Below, piece after piece: positions 6,504 to 10,188 of a stretch of 10,188 nt of DNA. The stretch is from positions 1 through 10,188 of the forward strand of contig USNZ01000018.1 in the NCBI GenBank assembly GCA_900556255.1, written 5' to 3'. Position 1 is the stretch's first letter. Each line of letters begins with the position of its first letter. This DNA comes from an uncultured Oscillospiraceae bacterium. Lineage in GTDB: Bacteria; Bacillota; Clostridia; Oscillospirales; Ruminococcaceae. The notes below the pieces were generated by a model, which was not told where the DNA came from, searched no databases, and was given only the letters and a program-made list of their open reading frames with translations. The position numbers and the translations under genes are program-made.

Positions 6504-7444
6504 TCAAAATCAACGCCTTCAAAATTGTCAAATGCCGGGGAGTTCAGCTCCCCCTGTGGCTGGGCAGCAGGTGTGCTGCGGGTCTTGCGCGGAGCACGGC
6601 GCGGCGCGGATTTGCGGGGTTTGCGCGCGGGGGCAGCGGGCTGAGGGTCTTCCTCGGCGTACAAGTCCGATACCGCCTGGAAGCGATTATCTTGCATATC
6701 CTCCGTCGAATCCTTCAGGTGGCTGTCAATGGCAAATTCCACCGTATCCGCTTTTTCCCCGTCGGCGGGGGCAGGTTCCGCCGGCTCGACCTGTTCATAA
6801 TATACAGGGGCCGACTGCGGCTCCGGTTCGGGCACGATCTCCGGCTGGGGCACAGGCTGCGGCTGGGGCTGCGGTTCCGGCTCAGGCGCAGCCGTGTAGA
6901 CAGGCTCCGGGGCGGGTTCGGCAGCAGGCACCGGCGCAACGGCCGGTTCGGGCTGTGCCTCGGCAGGGGCGGGCGCCGGGGTTTCCTGCGCCGCAGGGCT
7001 GTAATCCGGCAGCTTGCTGATGAGGTTGATATGCTTGCGGTACATATCCATCAAGCCGCGCTTGAAGCTGTCCGCCTCGCTTTTTAAGGTGACGACCTCC
7101 TGACGCGCCAGCTCGACATCGTCCTTGGCGCGCTGTTCACGATCCTCGGCCTTGATATTGGCCTCACGCAGGATCTCCGCCGCCTTCTGCTTGGCTTCCC
7201 GTATCACGTTTTCGCCCAAACGCTGTGCGTTGATCATCGTGGTACGCAGGGTATCTTCCTCGGCGCGGTACTGGTCAATACGCTGTGCCAGCACCAGCAG
7301 CTTTTTTTGCAGCTCATCGTTTTGTGCCGACAAAGCATCCATGCTCTCCGCTACCTGCTTCAGATAGTCATCCACATCCTCACAGCGGTAGCCGCGCATA
7401 CACTTGTCAAACATGACGCGGCGGACATCCTCAGAAGTGATCAT
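6497..7444 (-). CDS. divIVA: DivIVA domain cell-division/polarity protein with Pro/Glu linker and basic patch
   Basis: A 315-residue cytoplasmic protein of the DivIVA/GpsB family, which binds negatively curved membrane at septum and poles and recruits division or wall-synthesis partners. The N-terminal membrane-binding domain is residues 1-35 (ITSEDVRRVMFDKCMRGYRCEDVDDYL), followed by a long coiled coil to about 145 with EAKQKAAEILREAN. Then comes a low-complexity Pro/Glu/Ala/Gln region (about 150-225), a short more complex segment (231-266), a basic stretch ARKPRKSAPRRAPRKTR (273-289), and an acidic end. Typical DivIVA proteins are about 160-250 residues, so the tail is the extra part. AGGAGG five bases upstream fixes the ATG. 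It lies in the conserved sepF-ylmH-divIVA-ileS order, 56 bases after ylmH. Confidence 0.92.
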   Translation of the reverse strand: MITSEDVRRVMFDKCMRGYRCEDVDDYLKQVAESMDALSAQNDELQKKLLVLAQRIDQYRAEEDTLRTTMINAQRLGENVIREAKQKAAEILREANIKAEDREQRAKDDVELARQEVVTLKSEADSFKRGLMDMYRKHINLISKLPDYSPAAQETPAPAPAEAQPEPAVAPVPAAEPAPEPVYTAAPEPEPQPQPQPVPQPEIVPEPEPQSAPVYYEQVEPAEPAPADGEKADTVEFAIDSHLKDSTEDMQDNRFQAVSDLYAEEDPQPAAPARKPRKSAPRRAPRKTRSTPAAQPQGELNSPAFDNFEGVDFDS

Positions 7445-7461
7445 AATTTCCTCCTGTTTAC

Positions 7462-7472
7462 GGGCGCAGCCC
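7462..7472 (-). promoter_or_regulatory. Small GC hairpin upstream of divIVA ribosome binding site
   Basis: GGGC (7462-7465) and GCCC (7469-7472) flank a 3-base loop; the minus strand reads GGGCTGCGCCC. It ends six bases before the AGGAGG (7450-7455) of divIVA. Short but very GC-rich, and placed like the hairpins ahead of hlyD-like and sepF. Confidence 0.4.
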
Positions 7473-7479
7473 TAAATTT

Positions 7480-7497
7480 ACCCGCCTTGGCGCGGGT
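7480..7497 (-). other. Hairpin just after ylmH stop (possible weak terminator)
   Basis: ACCCGC (7480-7485) and GCGGGT (7492-7497) form a perfect 6-bp stem three bases after the ylmH stop. On the minus strand it is followed by AAATTTA, not a true T tract, so it is at best a leaky terminator or processing signal within the sepF-ileS operon. Confidence 0.35.
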
Positions 7498-7500
7498 GCA

Positions 7501-8304
7501 TCAGTATTGGAAATAGGTAATAAATTGACGGTCCTTGCGGCTTTTTCCGCCGATGGCATGCAGCCGAAAGCGCCCCGCGCCGCGCACGGTGAAGATATCC
7601 CCTGTATAGGCCGTCTCATGGGCGGCGCGCAGCGGCAGGTGGTTGATTTCGACCCGTCCTGCGGCAATGTACTCGGCAGCTTTGGTGCGCGAGGTGTGCA
7701 TCATGGCGGCCAATACGGCATCTGCCCGCAGCGACGGCACCGTAGCCTCGTGCAGTTCCCGTTCGATGCCGGCACACAGATGCGGCGGCAGGGTTTCGCA
7801 CAGTTCGGTTTTTACCGCAGCATGCCCGGCACCGGTCAGTTCGGCGGCGATGAATTCCGCCTTATCCTGCAGGACGATGGCGTAAAACACCGTCGGCTTT
7901 TCGGGGTCCTGCAAAAGATCCCCCAGGCAGGCACGATCCAGCCCTAAGCCCAGTATGGCACCGAGGTAATCCCGATGCGTCGGGACCGCATCGCCGCTGG
8001 CGGTGAATTTCAGCACTGCCAGCGGTTCCTCCTGCCAGGAATCAGGCGGTTCTATGCACAAGACTCTGCGCTCTGCATCCGCAAAGCCGCCCCAGAAGCG
8101 GGTGCAGGTACATCCCGCGCGGCGGCAGGCAGCCGAGGCCAGAACCTGCTCACGATCGGAAAGAAACCCCGTATAGCGGGGAATCTCCCGTTCCTGTGCA
8201 ACGCGGCAAAGTTCCTCGATGCGGCGCATCAGGCGGCGTTCATCGTCATTTTGCGGCGGGATAAACCCGCGTACCGCCGTTTGCGGATCAGAAGAATACG
8301 CCAT
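7501..8304 (-). CDS. ylmH: YlmH-type S4 domain RNA-binding protein
   Basis: A 267-residue protein of the YlmH family, encoded in the division cluster of most Firmicutes and implicated in binding RNA or ribosomes, with reported links to rescue of stalled ribosomes and to division. The N-terminal two thirds carry the family segment HRDYLGAILGLGLDRACLGDLL (110-131) and a ferredoxin-like middle domain; the C-terminal S4 domain spans about 188-250 (PSLRADAVLAAMMHTSRTKAAEYIAAGRVEIN...GDIFTVRGAGRF) and ends in basic GGKSRKDR. Length and order are normal. GGAG four bases upstream of the ATG at 8302-8304 supports the start, which lies 17 bases inside sepF, so expression is coupled to sepF. Confidence 0.92.
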   Translation of the reverse strand: MAYSSDPQTAVRGFIPPQNDDERRLMRRIEELCRVAQEREIPRYTGFLSDREQVLASAACRRAGCTCTRFWGGFADAERRVLCIEPPDSWQEEPLAVLKFTASGDAVPTHRDYLGAILGLGLDRACLGDLLQDPEKPTVFYAIVLQDKAEFIAAELTGAGHAAVKTELCETLPPHLCAGIERELHEATVPSLRADAVLAAMMHTSRTKAAEYIAAGRVEINHLPLRAAHETAYTGDIFTVRGAGRFRLHAIGGKSRKDRQFITYFQY

Positions 8305-8737
8305 TGTTCTCCAGCTCGTCGATCAAATCCCCCATCAGATCAACATTATAGGGGGTAATGATAAAGGTGCTGGTGGCCACACGCTTGATTTGACCGTTGT
8401 TGGCATACGCCACACCGGACAGAAAGTCGATCAGACGGCGGGACACTTCCTTGCTGGTGGATTCCAGGTTCAGCACGACCGTGTGTTTTGCGTTGAGCTG
8501 ATCGGCAATGGTAGAAGCATCCTCAAAGCGCTCAGGCTTGACCAGTACGACCTGCAGCTGGGTGGTAGCGTTGATGTTGACCACCTTGTTGCTGTGCTGC
8601 TTTGCCTCCCGCTGGTCATATTCCGCTGCGGCAGCGCCCTGTCCGCCGGGGAAGATCTCGTCCTCGGTATCATCTACATAGGAATCGGCTTCCGAGTCAA
8701 TGCCAAGCTTACTTCTCAAATTGTCGAACATAGACAT
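8288..8737 (-). CDS. sepF: Cell division protein SepF
   Basis: A 149-residue SepF, which binds the FtsZ C-terminus, polymerises into arcs and tethers the Z ring to the membrane beside FtsA. The N-terminal membrane-targeting amphipathic helix is MSMFDNLRSKLG (1-12), followed by an acidic, poorly structured linker (13-50), then the SepF core (about 51-137) with KPERFEDASTIADQL, VVLNLE, RRLIDFLSGVAYANNGQIKRVATSTFIITP and a short end. The length is typical. AGGAG nine to ten bases upstream of the ATG supports the start. It has its own strong promoter (8813-8841) and begins the sepF-ylmH-divIVA-ileS operon, which is the classical context. Confidence 0.96.
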   Translation of the reverse strand: MSMFDNLRSKLGIDSEADSYVDDTEDEIFPGGQGAAAAEYDQREAKQHSNKVVNINATTQLQVVLVKPERFEDASTIADQLNAKHTVVLNLESTSKEVSRRLIDFLSGVAYANNGQIKRVATSTFIITPYNVDLMGDLIDELENNGVFF

Positions 8738-8757
8738 AGTGGGTTTCTCCTTTGGGG

Positions 8758-8789
8758 CTGCGCGGCACAGCCTTTCGGCAACCGCGCAG
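8758..8789 (-). promoter_or_regulatory. Structured 5' leader of sepF with GAAA-capped hairpin
   Basis: CTGCGCGG (8758-8765) pairs perfectly with CCGCGCAG (8782-8789). Inside, after an asymmetric internal loop, a 3-bp GCC/GGC stem is capped by GAAA on the minus strand, a GNRA tetraloop. The hairpin sits in the predicted leader and ends six bases before the AGGAG of sepF. No known riboswitch or protein-binding element is recognised. Confidence 0.55.
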
Positions 8790-8812
8790 AATTACAGCAA
8801 TATACATTAAAT

Positions 8813-8841
8813 ATTATCTGCTTTTTTTGCAAGAATGTCAA
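8813..8841 (-). promoter_or_regulatory. Near-consensus promoter of the sepF operon
   Basis: A perfect -35 TTGACA (8836-8841) and GATAAT (8813-8818, 5/6) separated by exactly 17 bp on the minus strand, in AT-rich DNA. The predicted start near 8806 gives a leader of about 68 nt to sepF. This is the strongest promoter in the window and probably drives sepF, ylmH, divIVA and ileS. Confidence 0.8.
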
Positions 8842-8850
8842 GAGAGACAC

Positions 8851-8883
8851 GGCAAAAAACCTGCGAAAGACGTGCTTTTTGCC
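8851..8883 (-). terminator. Possible terminator after the HlyD-like gene
   Basis: GGCAAAAA (8851-8858) and TTTTTGCC (8876-8883) form an 8-bp inverted repeat eight bases beyond the stop codon; on the minus strand the right arm contains a run of six T. The inner 17 bases have no strong GC stem, so it differs from a classical terminator. Its position between the gene end and the sepF promoter supports the call. Confidence 0.35.
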
Positions 8884-8890
8884 ATATATA

Positions 8891-10117
8891 TCAAATCAGC
8901 TTACCGTCCTGCAGGTTTTTGCCCTGCACGATGATCTCATCATACAGGCGCACCTCGTTATCGGTACCCAGCTTTCCGTCCGCCGGGATCAGAATATAGT
9001 TTTCATCCTCATACAAGATAGTGATCTTCAAAAACCTCTGCAGGTTGCCGTATTTTACATAGACGCCGCGGTTTCCCTCAACGATATGCATAGCGGCTTT
9101 GTCCAGGCGGATGCCCTCATAGGTTTTTAGGTCGATTCGGGCTGTTTCGATGCCCAGCGCCAGAATGTCGGCATTCACGGTCTGACATTCCAGCACGAGT
9201 TTGGCAAGCCCGGTTTCTTTATCCGGCGTCAGTTCCTTCACGGTGGCGCTCAGCGGGGTGTTCTGCTTGCCCGGAATACTGATACCCACCGTGCCGACGT
9301 TTTCAAACCGAGCCGCAGTCTCGGCATCGCATACGGTATAGAACAGCCAGCCAAAGCCGGTGGCGATCTGCCCCGCACAGTCGGCAGTGTCGGCGGCAGG
9401 CAGCCCGTTTGCCAGGATTTGCTGCAGGGCAGCGGCATCGGCCTGTTCCAGCGCTTTTCCGTCCACGGCCACAGTGGGCATAGCGTCCGTGCCTGTAAAG
9501 TACCCGTTGGTGGTAGCCTTTACCGTTTGCAGGGTATCAAGCTTTGCCTTGATCTCGTTGTATTCCTCCTGCAATGCCGCAATGGTATTGTCAAAGCCGC
9601 TTACCTGGCCCGTACTGACCTGCAGACGGTTCTGCGCCTGCAAAAACTCATCCTCGGCCTCGGTGATGCCGCTGTACTGCACCGTATCCAGCCTATCCAG
9701 CAGGTTGTAAAGGGCCTGGTGCGTCTGATTGGTCAGCACCGACAAATCACTGCCTGTGGAATTTTGGGACTTTGTCAGCAGGTTGATGGTGCGGTGCAGA
9801 CGATCCAGCCTCTCGCGCAGAAGTCCCTGTGAGCTTTCGGTGTAACACTCGGCTACAACGGTACCGTTTGTCACGCGCTCACCGTCCGACACAAGGTAGC
9901 CCAAATCCCCGCTGCCCTGCACCTTCACGGCATCAAAATAGACAACACCCTGCAGGGAAACACTGTCCGACATGGTATAGCGAATCGCCGTCTCGGTTTT
10001 GTAGGATTTATTGAAAATTACATAGAACTGCACGGCAATATACAATGTGACAACTGCCAGAAGCACCATGCCCACAATTTGCAGTGTTTTCCGGGGAATA
10101 CTTTTATTTTCGGGCAT
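8891..10117 (-). CDS. HlyD-like membrane-anchored adaptor protein
   Basis: A 408-residue protein with one N-terminal transmembrane segment (about 11-35, QIVGMVLLAVVTLYIAVQFYVIF) and the rest outside the cell. It resembles the HlyD/membrane-fusion adaptor family: a first biotinyl-lipoyl-like half (about 53-93, with GYLVSDGERVTNGTVVAE), a helical hairpin or coiled-coil region (about 97-197), a return strand ATTNGYFTGTD (201-211), and C-terminal beta domains. Adaptors normally link an inner-membrane transporter to an outer channel, but Gram-positive versions have no outer membrane and their role is poorly known. No transporter gene is visible. The ATG at 10115-10117 has AGGAG five bases upstream; a further ATG at 10148-10150 would add 11 residues but its ribosome site is too close. 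It precedes the sepF promoter. Confidence 0.78.
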   Translation of the reverse strand: MPENKSIPRKTLQIVGMVLLAVVTLYIAVQFYVIFNKSYKTETAIRYTMSDSVSLQGVVYFDAVKVQGSGDLGYLVSDGERVTNGTVVAECYTESSQGLLRERLDRLHRTINLLTKSQNSTGSDLSVLTNQTHQALYNLLDRLDTVQYSGITEAEDEFLQAQNRLQVSTGQVSGFDNTIAALQEEYNEIKAKLDTLQTVKATTNGYFTGTDAMPTVAVDGKALEQADAAALQQILANGLPAADTADCAGQIATGFGWLFYTVCDAETAARFENVGTVGISIPGKQNTPLSATVKELTPDKETGLAKLVLECQTVNADILALGIETARIDLKTYEGIRLDKAAMHIVEGNRGVYVKYGNLQRFLKITILYEDENYILIPADGKLGTDNEVRLYDEIIVQGKNLQDGKLI

Positions 10118-10132
10118 AGACACTCCTTTCAC

Positions 10133-10146
10133 GGGCGGCAGCGCCC
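10133..10146 (-). promoter_or_regulatory. GC hairpin upstream of HlyD-like ribosome binding site
   Basis: GGGCG (10133-10137) and CGCCC (10142-10146) form a 5-bp stem with a 4-base loop. Five bases separate it from the AGGAG (10123-10127) of the HlyD-like gene, matching the arrangement at divIVA and sepF. Confidence 0.4.
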
Positions 10147-10150
10147 CCAT

Positions 10151-10188
10151 TTATCCTTTGGCAGCACCGCACAATTCCCGCCTTACGG
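10151..10188 (-). CDS. Possible last codons of an upstream gene
   Basis: Reading from the window edge, one minus-strand frame gives VRRELCGAAKG and a TAA at 10151-10153, 33 bases before the HlyD-like start. The spacing would suit an upstream gene in the same direction, but eleven residues cannot identify it and another frame is open as well. Confidence 0.22.
   Translation of the reverse strand, partial: VRRELCGAAKG

Noticed and set aside
6472..6507. A TTGACA at the divIVA end with GATAAG or TATATA downstream as an ileS promoter
   Set aside because: The spacer to GATAAG is 24 bp and no -10 like sequence lies at 16-18 bp, so the pair is not a plausible promoter.
6770..6990. Tandem repeat-like GC-rich DNA
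   Set aside because: It is the coding sequence for the Pro/Glu/Gln linker of DivIVA, with irregular units, not an independent repeat array or CRISPR.
3713..7087. A 1124-codon open frame on the plus strand, antisense to ileS and most of divIVA
   Set aside because: It crosses the ends of two well-supported minus-strand genes, has no recognisable domain or ribosome site, and its repetitive Gly/Leu/Val/His composition is what GC-rich codons give when read in the opposite strand. Similar shadows lie opposite the HAD/EIIA genes (904-1866) and the pseudouridine synthase (2220-3179).

Overview
The window looks like chromosomal DNA from a GC-rich, low-copy housekeeping region of a Firmicute, most likely an Oscillospiraceae/Ruminococcaceae gut anaerobe of the Faecalibacterium/Gemmiger/Subdoligranulum type. 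This is inferred from the Gram-positive division genes sepF-ylmH-divIVA directly followed by ileS, lspA and an rluD-type gene, strong AGGAG Shine-Dalgarno sites, GC-rich coding DNA and AT-rich intergenic DNA. No lookup was possible. Every recognised gene is on the minus strand, so the window is read from high to low coordinates.

Layout in transcription order. (1) 10188-8891: possibly the last codons of an upstream gene, then a membrane-anchored HlyD-like adaptor (408 aa). (2) 8890-8738: a weak terminator-like repeat, a near-consensus promoter (TTGACA-17-GATAAT) and a structured leader. (3) 8737-3617: sepF, ylmH, divIVA and ileS, the division cluster followed by isoleucyl-tRNA synthetase. (4) 3570-3608: a textbook terminator with a perfect 13-bp stem and a T tract. 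(5) 3555-545: lspA, an RluA/RluD-type pseudouridine synthase, a Cof-type HAD hydrolase, a fructose-type PTS EIIA and a DUF1294 membrane protein, packed with short overlaps (two are ATGA) and surely one operon. (6) 544-281: an AT-rich intergenic region with two TATAAT boxes and a leader hairpin. (7) 280-1: the N-terminal part of phosphate acetyltransferase.

How they work together: SepF tethers FtsZ to the membrane, DivIVA marks curved membrane and YlmH is an S4 RNA-binding protein linked to division or ribosomes. IleS, LspA and the pseudouridine synthase serve translation and lipoprotein maturation. Pta makes acetyl phosphate. The HAD/EIIA/DUF1294 tail has no evident mechanistic link to the genes before it.

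I did not find a mobile element, CRISPR array, tRNA/rRNA gene or defence system. Most of the window is ordinary core genome. The best second-look signals are regulatory: GC-rich hairpins sharing a CTGCGC-like core at a near-constant distance upstream of the Shine-Dalgarno of four genes, and a TATAAT box inside the loop of the ileS terminator just ahead of lspA. A DivIVA with a long Pro/Glu linker and a basic patch, and IleS signature motifs that depart from HIGH/KMSKS, are also of interest.
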